DNA of 64,000 bases, taken from Acanthosepion esculentum (taxonomy: Eukaryota; Mollusca; Cephalopoda; Sepiida; Sepiidae). The notes below the pieces were generated by a model. That model was not told the origin of the DNA and did no database searches. It saw nothing but the letters and a program-made list of their open reading frames with translations. This document shows, piece by piece, positions 1-13,400 of this stretch; the first letter of the stretch is position 1; every line of letters begins with the position of its first letter. Position numbers and translations under genes: made by a program. Where the stretch lies: positions 23,917,690 to 23,981,689 of the forward strand of contig OZ038495.1 of assembly GCA_964036315.1 (NCBI GenBank), given 5' to 3'.

Positions 1-250
1 GGAAGTCATCCAAAGTAAAGGTGTCCAGGACCCTTGCCACAACTTCATTCAGCTTTTTAATGTCTTCAAAATGATTGCACCTGATGTTCTCCTTCAGCTT
101 GAAGGAACAACCAAAGTCACAGGGTGAAATGTCTGGATTGTAGGGAGATTGAGGAGCTGTTTCAATGCCTATCTCAACACAAAAATAATTGCATAGTGAG
201 CTTCCAGATTGTCTTCACGTCTCTACTCCATTCTGTAAACTAGTCAGCTA
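1..250 (-). mobile_element. mariner-like transposase remnant, internally deleted, at window edge
   Basis: On the minus strand this reads as the end of a mariner-type transposase: an SPYNPDISPCDF stretch, matching the PYSPDLAP.D region that holds the third catalytic Asp, then KLKENIRCNHFEDIKKL. Just upstream (about 212-240) is a transposase-like start joined directly to it out of frame, so the centre is deleted. It lies in intron 8 of SLC22 copy A. The same start sequence (ATGCAGTCGAAACGTGAAG) is at 63980-63998 in arm B, so the insertion predates the duplication. Confidence 0.55.
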
Positions 251-593
251 AACAAGAGGTGTTAATTTGGGCTTGTTCAAATAGCGGTTAGAGCCGTCTT
301 CTTCAATCTGGAATAACAAAAGTTGATGGGCCAGCTTATGAGATATATCGTAATGAGAAACCAAAATTACAATAATCTGGAAGAGTTATCTAAAAGAAAA
401 ACTCAGAATATTTGGAATGCACCTCGTAAAATTTATTTACCAACACCCGTCTATAATAAAATTCTAAATTTGCATTTACAAGTAGAAAAATAGAAAGTAA
501 ACTGGAGGAACGTCTTATCTCGATTTGAACTTTTAATGTACCTGGATAATGGCTCACTATTTTCATCTTGAATTTTGTTAAAGCTCTACTTAC

Positions 594-775
594 TATCATC
601 ACTACGTAGGGGGCTACGACACCCCCTAATGTAGCAAAACTAGCGAGATATGCTACTGCTCCGTTTCTCACACAAGTGGGGAACAATTCACAGGTATGTA
701 CGTAGATGATTCCATAGTTACCAGTAATGCACAGTCTGCTTATGATAGCTAATACTGTTGTCGTCCATTGTAAAT
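594..775 (-). CDS. SLC22 copy A exon 8 (TM10-TM11, ELFPTCVRN)
   Basis: Codes residues 414-474. It includes TM10 (TVLAIISRLCI), the family motif ELFPTCVRN and GGVVAPYVVMI. The acceptor AG is at 777-776; the exon ends in phase 0 at GTAAGT starting at 593. The next exon is off the left edge. Confidence 0.92.
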
Positions 776-1486
776 CTGAGATAGAAAATCAAAAACATTT
801 ACAAATTAGAGAATATCCATCAAAGATGCTTAAGGGCATTTTTAAAACCACTTAAAACAAAGATGGTAATAACATTGTGAAAAACAAAAAATAGAAACTT
901 AAAAAGTACAGCGACAAAACATGTCATTAAAAAAGAATAGCAATAGTTTTATAGAACCGCCATATGTTAAACTTGTCTACCATACAGGAAATGTAATATA
1001 AGACGAAGTCTGTTTAAATCAATGTAATGGAAGGCCACTCATACCCGAGTATACCTGTCTGCTAGGGTGGCTAGCCAATCCCTATTGTAGACGTCTGCTC
1101 AGGCACATTTGTGTTTATTCAACGCTCAGAGAGCTCATTTGTGGTGTATGCTGCGACTATGCTGAGCGGACCTTAGTTACAGTTTATGAGAGAGAGCACA
1201 TTATCTGGAGTGATCAACAGACTGAAAAAGGCCAGTACGCTCAAACCCTCGATCACGATGACTTGCTACTTCGTGCTAGCACAACCACCGAATATTTACG
1301 TCTATCCAATTTCACTAGCTAGGCTTGGGTCAACCCGTGCTATGGTTTTTAGGCACTTTCCAAAACTTTCGCACGCTGAGATCGCCTCTACAGTCCGATA
1401 ACATCAAAAAGTCACCTTCCTAAGAAATCGGCCATGGTGAGATTGGAACCCAGGTCTCATAAGCAAGCATATAATTGTACATATTT

Positions 1487-1532
<46 letters not shown>

Positions 1533-1687
1533 ATGCAGATATCAAATGTTGCTAACATGTAATTCTGCTCCCTAAATTTCTCAAATATCTAAGCCAACAT
1601 GATTTTTTAAACATTTAAATAAAAACCTTCTGTTATTTAAAATAGTTAAATACATTAATAATCTGTCAAAATAAAATTATCAATAAT

Positions 1688-1720
<33 letters not shown>

Positions 1721-2157
1721 AGCATGCAAAATCCTGTATCCTTAAATATGAGAATACTGTTAACAGCTCTTGAAATGGCACTTTTGTCAGTGCCATTTCA
1801 AGAGCTGTTAACAGTATTGACTTATAGAAGCGATGTTTAGTTGCTGCATATTACTAGGTGCTTAATCTATGACTTTTGGCATATCAGAAGAACTGAATAT
1901 AGAGAACAGGTGCATACAGTTTATCATAAGGTTTCCAAAAAACACTTGTCGGGTTTGAATTAAGAAATATCCATCTGGCTTACAATGGCTGCCAAGGCTA
2001 CAAAACCCAGCCCGATCCGTTATTTGCTAATAGCTTAATTGGGGTGGGTTATTTGTGTGCAAGTTAATGTAATGAACTCGACAGGAAGTTGAACGTCTCT
2101 TCGATTACGAAATCTGAGCAGCAATCCATTACACCACTGCGCGCGCGCACACACGTG

Positions 2158-2199
<42 letters not shown>

Positions 2200-5100
2200 A
2201 GAGAGAGAAAGTTTGTATGCGTGTGTTTACCTATCTGTGTGTGTCAAATCGAACTCGTACATATGATATCTGTGTGGGCGTTTTTCTCTTTGTGTAAATA
2301 GGCTTTTAATCATATAGGCAGTGTTTGTGAGTTTAGATTATTTAAGTGTATCTCTATATAAGTGCTTGTAGGAGTGTGTGTTTTCTCATGCGGGTATATA
2401 TGTGTATAACTGCATTTAATTGAACAGAGATTCGTGCTATTTTAAATTCGAATTTCATTTTCCCCGTCCCCACAATACTTTCCCTATTTCAGTTCTCTAT
2501 GCTGATTCGATTTCGCGAAATGTAACCAGCTCACCTCATATGCCTGAGAATTCTTCAAGGAACGATCAAGGAATTTTTAATACATAAAAAACTTTGATTT
2601 CTTACCATCTGGAGCGTAGATAAATGGGAAAATCGTCACGATTCCGCAAATTCCTCCAGTTACTATGAAAGCAATGAACAAATTCTTTCTGCCGACTCGG
2701 TTCAGTAAAAATATACACAATAGAAAAGCAGGGATTTCCACGAGAGCACCAAAGAAGAAATTCAAAAAGATGTTTCCACTTAGATTTTCAGTGTTTATCA
2801 CCAATACGTAATACACAAAACTCACCACAAACCTGGAGAAGATAAATACAAGCTCTTGATGTGAAAATGTTAAATACTTTGCATTGTTTTAATGAGTCGT
2901 AAATCCAATTCATTTGACACCAAAGAATTTATGAAAAACGCAACAGGCAACGAACATGTAATTCTGAATACCAAACCACTTACAAAAATGATAAGCAAGC
3001 AGTCTATCTATGCAAGTAACATCAAAACAACGTACAATCAATACTTTTAAATCAATTCCTTGTAGAGACCTTCACGAAAACCAGCCAAGTTTTAAACACG
3101 TGAAGGCTTTTATCGAAAATCTATTATGATTCTTCCAGTGTCGGTCCAGCCTTATCCAGGTAAACTCCTAGAAATTTAAAACTGCACTGCAGGAGTAGAA
3201 TCTTCTCAGTTATTGGTAAACGTGTTTCCAATGGGTCTGAAGTAAATAATTAGAAATCATTTAATTACGATAAAATAGTAAATGATTCTCCTTAATTTTA
3301 AAATTGATTTTTGATCTTGATTTTTTTCAGTATGTGGCCTCATGTTGTTGTTCGAGGCCTGATAAAAAAAAAACAAACAAAAAAAACTGGAATTTCGTAT
3401 CCCGATTGTTAAATTAAGTAAACCTTGGAGGATTGGCATAACAATCCGTCACGCTCATTTTCTCCATTTGACCTTGAGACATATAATTATAAGCTTAGTA
3501 AACATCTTATATCTAAAGAAACCCTCTAACCTTCAAAGATGGTTGAATATTAATATAGACTTAGTAATTTGCCAGGTGAGAAGTGTGGCGCACCTTTGAG
3601 AATCGATCTCACTACGGTAGCAAATCATTCTGATGAAATTAGTTTGATGGCCATCAAAATAACCCGAATATCCAATAATAATGCACCTAGATTTCTCTAG
3701 AGAAATACTTGTGATTCAGGTTCTCCGTTTACAAAAAATAAGTTTACGGTAGGAATTATGAATATAAATATTTCTACAACTTTAATAAACGTACAAACCC
3801 AAATCTCTTTAAAGATTTTATTTCCATAGCGAGAAAACGAACGTATCCTTTTTTAAAATTAAGATTGTGAAGACAGGGTTAGCAAATTACTGTAGCAGAT
3901 TTTTACTACAATATTGGTCGTTATCTTAACCTATTATAGGTACCTCCACGAGATCGCTAAAAAAGAGCATAGCATGATGAAAAGGACGCCAAACTTGAAA
4001 AAAAATATTTATCGTCTAAATGTTTATGTTATTATTAAGAGGAAAGATTAAATTATTTTTGGGGTATTTTTTTTACATTTTTTAGTCGTTGCTAGCACGT
4101 CCGAAATTTTCGTTAAAAATTTTTTTTTTTTTTGAGTCAGCAAAATTGACAGATGGCAAACATTTTTTTCCATTTTATAAAAAAATGAAAATCTCAGTTT
4201 GAAATTTTTAAATATCAATTATTTTTTCAAAACATATTTTAAGAAAATCAGAAATTATAATGTTTATTTTAAATATTTTGAACTAAGCTTAACTTAGCTT
4301 CTACACCGAAAAGATGTAATTTGAAAATAAAACAAAGCAGGTCATAAATTTTCGCGTTACTTGACAGGTGATGAATGGCATATTGGCGGATTCCGTGAGG
4401 ATAATTTGCTCTACGGAAGGAGAAAAGTGAAATTATTTACATTTAAGTGAACAAATTATTTACCTCGTTATTTTTAAGTAAAAATTTCAGCGCTCTAATT
4501 TTTTTGTTTTTGTACTTAGCTTTCATCTTTACGTTTAGGATGCTTTATGAAAAATATATTATAAAGAAATTAAAATAAGACTTAAGAGTTAGATTAAATT
4601 TCATAAGAAAGGTATCTAATATATACCTTTCTTATGAAATTTTATCAGAAGTTTACATAAAATACTATAATTTTATGTACATTTACTACATTTTACTGTT
4701 ATTTGTATTTCCATTCAATTTATTATTAATTTTCATATTTCATTTATGGAAAAAATTCCATAACTGAGATTAATAAAAAAATAAGATCATATAAATTTCA
4801 TATGATGATACTGATACTTTTAGGTACCGTTCTCAGTTGAAATTGAAAAAAATTCAAATAAACTTCTCCACACGTGTTTCGCAAAAGTAAAGGCCTTAAC
4901 AGCGGAGAGCAATGCTTAATTCAAATAACACAACTTAATTATATTCTGGTTAGTCTTCCGTACTTTATAATTACAGCCCGATTATAAACAAAATTACATT
5001 TCTTAATGACTGCAGGACTTCTGATTAGTCAAAACGATACAATTTACAACGCGCTAAAAAATATCTATCTCATAAGGACACTTACAAAAGTGGATGCAGC

Positions 5101-8100
5101 TTTTAACTTACTTTATATTTTAACAACTTAAATGCGAAAACCTATTATAATTAAAAAATAACAAATAATTGTATTAAAAATTCATTTTTCAACGAAGAAA
5201 TTTTTTGCTTTCAGAAAATATTGTCCATATTCATAAAAACAACTAAAAGCAAATAAAAGCATTTGAAATTAAATAATATCTTTGTTTTATTGAGTTTTGT
5301 ATGTTACAATTCAGAGCGGATTTTCAGGTGGTGGTGGTGGGGGGGTCCAATTAAAAACAAAAAAAAAAAAAAAGCATGATTTTCCTTCCTCAAATCCTTG
5401 TGTTTTTACTATTGTAATTACTCGATCGAATTTCTAGAGTTTTCATAAAATTAGTTATGTGTGTGTGGGGGTTGGTTTGGGTAATTAATAACTATAAAAA
5501 TATTTTTCCCATGATTTTAAAGAAAACATATTTATAATAATTTCGATGATCTGTGAATAGTTTCTGAAAGTTTCATTAACATCCGATAATTTTTTTAATT
5601 TTTGTAAGATTTTCCAAGTTAATGTGTATCATACAAAAAAAAAGAAGAAAAAACGTGCTAAAAATTGTATATGTTAATTTACTAGTTCCGGTGATACAAA
5701 TAGAAACAAGGATTTTAAAATCAAAATTCAGATTGTTCTAAAAAGGAAAAATTTTAAAAAAATAATTAAAATAATCTTTTCAAACATTTAGACGATGAAT
5801 TTTTGTTTTCGTCAAGTTTGGCGTATTTTTCATCACGCTATGCTCTTTTTTTAGCGATCTCGTGGGGGTACCTAACCTATTATTTATACACGAGGATAAT
5901 GTGAGATTTTATGATGAGCTTTTTCGCAATAATAGATCACAGTAAAGGCAGGAAATTTTTTTTTTGAAGGAGTAAAAAAATCATGAATTTTCGATGACCG
6001 GTTTAATTTATAGACAAGTATTTTTTCTGGAGGGGGTAAAATTCATGGGGCCGCACTAAACATGAAGTCGACTTATAGACGAGCATGTACAATTTTGATT
6101 CACTACATGTTAAGCTTTGTAAAATTCTGATACTTCTGCGTAATTAAATGAAGAAATAATAGTAATAAAAAAGTAACAAGACCATAAGTGGACGTTAAGT
6201 TGATGTGATTGCCGACCTGAAAAAAATTATCTAAACACACACTAATATATATGTATATATATATATATATATATAATTTAAATAACGCTCAACAGCCTTA
6301 ACTTTCAGCGATATGAAAATTAAATAATATTTTAAAGATAACAGATTTACTAACGGTCATTAGAAGAATTGGGCGTCAAGTTAAACAGACGTGTTTAGGT
6401 TTTAGTCTAGCTGCGATTATGTCTGTCCCAAAGACTAACCAAACTCAACTGTTGGTGGAAAATATGCAGGCTGATTTTGGAAATGTGACTTATATGGTTG
6501 GAAATCGAGTATTTCAGACATTTCTTTGAAGGAATGGGCGGGCAACCTTGCTAGTCTTTAATATTTCAGATTTCAGATTTACAAGGAGAAAGAAAATTAC
6601 TCTTACCAATTGAACATCAGGATCAGGGACCGTTTTCGAAGTTTTGGAATTGTAAATATTTTCCATAACCTGACAGTCCGATCTTCGACCACCGATATTT
6701 CTATTTCATCGGATTTGTAACTAAAATCGCACTTGTTAACTTTGGCCATTTTATTCAGAATTATTTCTGCTTCCTTTTCCTTTTTCACGGTTAGGAGCCA
6801 ACGTGGTGATTCTGGTAATACCCTGTAAAGAGTAATAATAACAAAATAATATTTTATTAGAAAGAGAAAATACAGATAACAAATAAGTCGATAATATTAG
6901 GAATTTGCTGTTTTAAATCTTACCAAATGAAAAGCAATCCAGCTGCTATTGAGGGTATAGAAATCAGTAGAACGACCAGCTTCCAAGTTCGTATATAATA
7001 CGTCAATAAGCTAAGAATAAAGTATCCGGCAGTGAAATAAAACTGAATTGCTATGGTGGCATTAGTTCTGTTTTTCATTGACGAAATTTCAGCTCCTGTT
7101 AAATAACAGATGAAATTAAAAGTAGTAGAAAACCAGTTCACGATAAACAATTCATGACAAAGCTATAATTTCGAAATAGGTTTTTAAAATACTCTCAATT
7201 TCAATCTACTTCTTTTATGTTCCGTGTCTCATCAGGACGTTGGCGATCATGGCTCTCCGCAATTTCCTGTCCTTTTTAACTTTTAATAACTTTTGTCTTT
7301 TTGCCATCTCTCCCCAACCCTACTCTGCCATCCATTTGTAGGTTGTGCGTTGGTTTCCTCTGACACCTCTTACTTTCAATTTGTCCTTTGAGCATCCAAA
7401 ATAACACGACATATTTAACTGCACAAGCGTTCTTTTAGCATTAATGTCTCAGACTTTTCTGTCTCTTCCTGATATTAAGTATGCGTGTCCTTTTTGTTGC
7501 CATTGTCACTAGAACTTCGTCGTTGCTCACGTGTTCGATAGAAGTCAAATATAGAACAAGGATTGCCAAGCTAATCGCACAGTGTATTCGTTACTTTCGT
7601 AACCTGATATCCAAATTCGAGGACCTCAAGAATTTGACTTGGTAAACACAGAAACAGTAAATGTTGGACAATTTCCTCAAGGATAAGGAAAAAACTAGAA
7701 GCAGTAAAAATGTGGTTCTACAGAACGATACTGAAAATTCCATGGATGCAGCGATGAAGCAACAAGGAAGTCTTAGAGAAAATGACTACAGAAGGAACTC
7801 TTCTACTCAAAATCAGGAAATGACAGGTGAAATTTCTTGGACACATAATAAGGAAGGTGTAACCCTCACAGTGTATATTGAAGGCAAGAGAATTAGGTGA
7901 AAGCAGCAAACCACTTACCGGACGAGCTTGTGTAAACTGATAGCGGAACGGAGGCACCTTAGCAACGGGGAAATAACTGCTAAGTGAGACACAAGATAGA
8001 AAGTTGTGGAGAGCCATAATTGTCTATGTCCTGAAGGATTCGGCACATAGGTAAGATGAAATTTTTCTTCTAAGTCTGTCGTTGATTGAAATGAAAAACG

Positions 8101-10447
8101 TCTTACCGAACACAACTGATGGATTAAAAGAGAGAGCACTTCCAATGGCTGTCAACGTTCGGAATATGAGAATCACATTCATGTTCATGATTTGCGAAGA
8201 CAGAATTCCAGTAATACCTTGCAGCAGCAATGCAGCGATGATGACCGTCTTGCGTCCGAATCTAGAAAAATCGTAAAGATTCATTAATATGCTAAAGGAA
8301 GTTTGAGCGATTCAAACTTTTGTCATTCAAACTCAAGTTGAAGAAATGAAATGAACACAAGTTCATATATGTTCAGAATATTGAGTTGTTCGCATGAATA
8401 CAAATTGTTTACAATTGAAAACGTCCATGCTTCACCGTATCCCTTAATTTCTTCCCAGCTGAAGTGCACGACATGTTTAACTGCACACTCAAATTGTACT
8501 CCACCATCATAATAGCTTCTTTCAGGTTCAACACATTCGAGTACGAGATATATGAAACGGTGCTCTCTAAGATGAACTATATCACAAAGCTCATAGAATT
8601 TATTTTAGCGCTTGATGGATGTCAAATAGACTAGTCAAAAATCTACGGAAATGTCTCTTGCAGTTCCGCGTCAAAATGGCCGTTTGTGCGAGAGCACTGT
8701 TTTGAGTGAAGACAGCGACTTCCAACAAAGACTGACAACCAAGACAATATTTATCTTTTCAACATTTGCTGGCAAATTCTCCTATTTACTTTCACTTTTT
8801 CTTCAATGAACACCAAGGACGATTTCGAAACATCAGAATAAATAACAACCCAAACTATGCCAACATTTAACTCGCCTTGGATGTGTTCCGACACCTTCGG
8901 GATCGTTTCTAGGAGAAGTGGTATAATCCCTGGGGACAATAACTGTATATAAATATAGTCTTGTCATCTCATTTATAAATATAGTCTTGTCATCTCATTT
9001 CACATATGAATATATGTCTTTGTAGCCTAAGAGTGGAATATATATATATATATATAATTCATATACAGCCTGACCCCTTATTCCAGTACCTTTGTGACGT
9101 ACCACAGAAAAATCCGGATAACAAAAATGTAAATATAGTATCAACTCCTTCCACATATATATTGATGAGTTATCAAAGGTAGAAGAATACTGAACACAAG
9201 GAATAAAACAGTCGTTAATGCTTCCAAAAGGGTTTTTATGTTTCATGAAATCCAAATACAAGAAAAAAAAAACCCTTAAAACCAGAAAATATATACTTAC
9301 TATCCTGAATGGTTAAATATGCAGCTATATATAAGAAATGAGAAAGACCGTATCATGAAAACACTCTGCTGCTGTTGGCTGTTGCGAAAAGTTGTAAACA
9401 ACGTGTGACTTTCCCTTCGAATACCACTCAACGAACTGATGGCGGCTGATTCAAAAACAGTACCGGGTGTTTGCCGGATCAGGGTGTTTAAAGATGATAG
9501 TAGTTGGATTGTATATATATTTATATAATGTGAGTGTGCGATGCATGTGTATATATTTCAACAAATAATAAAAAATAGATATGAATTAGTATAGTTTAGA
9601 TGGATATATTCGATAGATATGATAAAGAACAAGTAGGAAAACATCTTAATCTAATGTTTCACTTTATTAAAGCTACGTCAGAAATCAAGATAGAAATGAC
9701 AAAAGAAACAGACACAGATTAATGGTATGTTGTGTTTGGTTATTTCTTATTGGTTAGATACGCGTCACGTGCAATGAAGTAACTTAATATTAAAATGTGT
9801 GGCAAGCATTCTCGACGCTAAAGTGTGCAAAATCTTGTGAGATGCAGTTGGATGTTTTGATTGAATATGTGTCACGTGCAATGAAGTAACAGATAATATT
9901 CAAATAGGTGTAAGAATGTATGCTAAAGTGTGTAAAGGTTAGTGAGACGCTGCAGGATATTTTGAATTTGGTTAGACTTTTCATTAAAATATATCTAGTG
10001 CGTATTTTGCATATATATATATATATATATATTGATTTTTATGTATTCGGAAGAGATTCGTGAACAATCTGTAGAAAAATGGTAATGTAATGTTTTTTAA
10101 ACGTGTGTAGTAATATTGCTATATATATATATATATATATATATATGAAGAAATATAGTTTTAAGGTTTGCTATATTTATTGGATAAAGTGCTCAATATC
10201 AGAGACAGGGCGTATGTAAATATAAAAGTGAACATTGAAGTCGAAAGAGGCGACAGGCTGCTTTATGCTAGACGTGGTCTGACCATTGCTTCCAGCATGA
10301 AAGCGTCGCCTCTGAATGTTGACTTCAATGTTCACTTATATATATATATATTACACACACTACTACTAAAGTAAAACCAACTATAATTTCTCTACTAGCT
10401 CGTATACCGCATTACACAATTATTACTTTTGTGATACCTAGTCTTGC

Positions 10448-10498
<51 letters not shown>

Positions 10499-13400
10499 AT
10501 GTGTGTATGTGTGTTTGGTTATTTCTTATTGGTTAGATACGCGTCATGTGTAATGAAGTAACAGATAATATTAAAATGTGTGGCAAGCACTCTCGACGAA
10601 TTAGAATAAGGAGAGTATTACTATTAATATATACTTACCGATCAGGAAGCCAACCGAAGCATAACATAGCAGTGAAATAACCGACAAAAAATACGGTGTA
10701 AATTTGATAGGCGATCCATTCCTTTCCGCAAATTAAATTAAACTGGAAAAATATAAAACATTGGAAATGTAAATGAAATTAATATAAACAAACATTTTAC
10801 AAAAACTGAAAACAGATTTATAATCGTACTGGAATGCTGACATTAATGAAAAATGTATAAAAATTATAAAAAATAATATAATCCAGAAACTTTATACCGA
10901 GTCAGATGACGAGGAAAGTGATGGATGTTTGAGACTACTGTAGCTGTTATTCAACACCCGGTGACAAATACCAGATACGGCTGATATGTAAATGCTATTT
11001 TCAGTGGACATTCATTCAAATAGATGTTCTGTTTTTTCATTAAACAGTATATTTATTTTCCTTTACTGGCCTAAATATTTGAGAAATCATATTAAAAAAA
11101 ATATGCGCACTCCGGCAGGATTCGAACCCGAGTTCATCTTTACAAGAAAAAACCGCCGTTAGATCAGATATGTGGAGTATGTCTGCGATATACCGTGTCG
11201 TTTGATCGGGATTATTTTCAATTAGCATTTTCCTTTAGTCATTATCAATGACTTTAGATCTACGACAACGTTCTTGATCATCCAAATCAGATTTCCATTT
11301 CTGATCCTAGAGAATCACTTACGAACAGTTCTCGAAGTTTACGAAGAGTTTTCTTTCCATTTCGAAAAAAAAAAAAAAAATAAAAATGTCGAAATCCCTC
11401 ATTTTCTCATTTTCACTTTTAACGTAAAACTATTTATGTTTACAACTCCCGCATGATTCGTAGTGAAAGATGCGTTTAAATTTCACCTCTCGGCGCATAT
11501 ATATATATATATATATATATCGCAAATTTCAGTTATGAATGAAACGAAGTTATGTGTTCAAATGAGACCTACGAAAAAATACTACGAACTTTCGTTCTAC
11601 TCCATAACTTAGAAATCCTGGTATGTTATTGGTGTAACCTAGCAAGGGTTACTGAATGAGTAGTAACCAAAACGGAGGTTGGGAATGAAATGGTAATCTT
11701 TATAACATCAACAAAATACTCGCCAGCGGCGTGAAGTAGGTAAACCACTGCTAGTGGTGGACTACTTAGACAGCATGTTACCCCTACTTACAGTAGTGTC
11801 CAACTTATTTATGAGGATTGGGACATACCCATTAGTGTTCATAGTTACAGTATTTAAGAGTTATATAATTTGATACATTTTATCTTGTTTTTAGACAGAT
11901 TTGCAAGAATAAAAGAGCGTGGTGTTTAATCGGCTAATTGAGATTCCATCTAAGACACATATAGATATATCAAAGATACTTACATCACTGGTCATCGATG
12001 TTTCAAATATTGATTTGTCGTAGACCCAAGAATTACAATTACTTATCGTCTGGTTTCCCAATGCACTTTTATTCGTATAAAGATGGCAGCTACTGTACAC
12101 TGGTTTCCCATCCACTATATCTTCAGGAATGTATTCTTTAATAAGCTCAGCGTGGGCTTCGCTTTGCACTTCATAAGTGTCGTTTGTCAAACCAGGAATA
12201 GCACACCTTTATTGAAAAAGTAAAATGTTTTCATAATAATGATTATATTTTATTTGTAACAAGACAACAACAATAATAATAATAATAATAACTGATTTAT
12301 TGCTTATAATTAATAATTATAATAATACAGCTGAAATAACGTGAATTTAAATTCAGGTCGGCAGAACATTTGCCAAAATAGATAAGAGCTAAGATATTCA
12401 ATAAATAAATAAAAAGTTCTATTGATTTATCTGATTCGACCGACTCAAGAGTTTCAACGTTCATCAGAGGAAGATGCCCAATAAATATGTTGAAAGTATT
12501 ATCAGATTTCATATTTATACTCATCGGGACAAACGCTAAGTATAACTTTCAAATTTCTTTTAAATTTGGGACCAGATAAAATGAGTTTTTAATATCATTA
12601 TAAATATACATACTTATGTACGCATACACATGTTTTTTGTTTGTATTTGTTTAATTTTTAATCATTTTTATACATACGAGGGTCATTCAATAAATAAGGT
12701 GAATTTTTCGGTATAAGGACTTCTGATACAGATAGAAGCTTACATTTTTATTTTTGTTTGTTTTACTTCTTTTTCACATGGATTTAATTTCTTTTGCAGA
12801 TTAAAAAAATCTTTCAGAGTTTTGGCGATTAACAAAGATGGCCGACCAAGAAGCATGCTCCAGGATTGAACAGCGGTCAGTTATCAAGTTTTTGGTAGGA
12901 GAATGTCAACTGTGTATGGTGCCACATGTTTCAGCCAAAAAATATCTACAAGTGGGCTAAATTGTTTAAAGAAGGACGGAGCAGTTTTGAGGATGAAGAC
13001 AGGCCTGGGAGGCCTACAGAAGTGAGGTCTCCTGAGGTGATCGAATCAGTCAATGACCTCATTCAGTCTGACAGAATGGTGACAGTGGATGACATTGCAA
13101 GGACTTTGAGCTTATCTGTTGGGACAGCACACAAGGTCAGCTACCTGTGGGTGCCAAAGATGCTTACTGCAGAGCACAAACAGCACAGCAGCCCAAACGG
13201 TGCAGACCATCAACGAGCTGGGCTGGGAACTGCTCCCTCATCGCCCTTACAGCCCAGACCTTGCCCCTTCAGACTTTCACCTGTTTGGTCCCTTGAAAGC
13301 GTTCACGAGAGGCACGAAGTTTAAAAGTGACGATGAAGTCAAAAGTGTTGTGAGCGACTGGCTGAGACATCAGTCCAAAGATTTTTACGCTGAGGGAATA

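Larger units (their letters stand above)
776..2605. other. Intron 7 of SLC22 copy A
   Basis: About 1.8 kb of AT-rich intron with (TA)n tracts near 1496-1522, 1688-1712 and 2159-2196. Positions 960-1450 and 1850-2050 match arm B intron 7 in reverse. The arm-specific material is the perfect hairpin at 1753-1818 and the stretch around 2050-2500. I see no coding sequence. Confidence 0.8.
8262..10638. other. Intron 3 of SLC22 copy A
   Basis: About 8262-9600 aligns with arm B intron 3 in reverse and has no coding sequence. About 9600-10605 is extra and replaces a (TCTA)n tract seen in arm B. It holds a tandem repeat (9729-9980, again at 10509-10605), three (TA)n tracts and the hammerhead-type hairpin at 10147-10340. 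Confidence 0.7.

Noticed and set aside
2089..2301. Open frame through (TA)n
   Set aside because: A Tyr-Ile repeat from a microsatellite, not a gene.
7718..8145. Minus-strand frames in intron 4 of copy A
   Set aside because: They are antisense shadows of the RTE tail on the plus strand.
9729..10605. CRISPR-like repeat array
   Set aside because: Units are about 110 bp, diverged, without uniform spacers, and the genome is animal.
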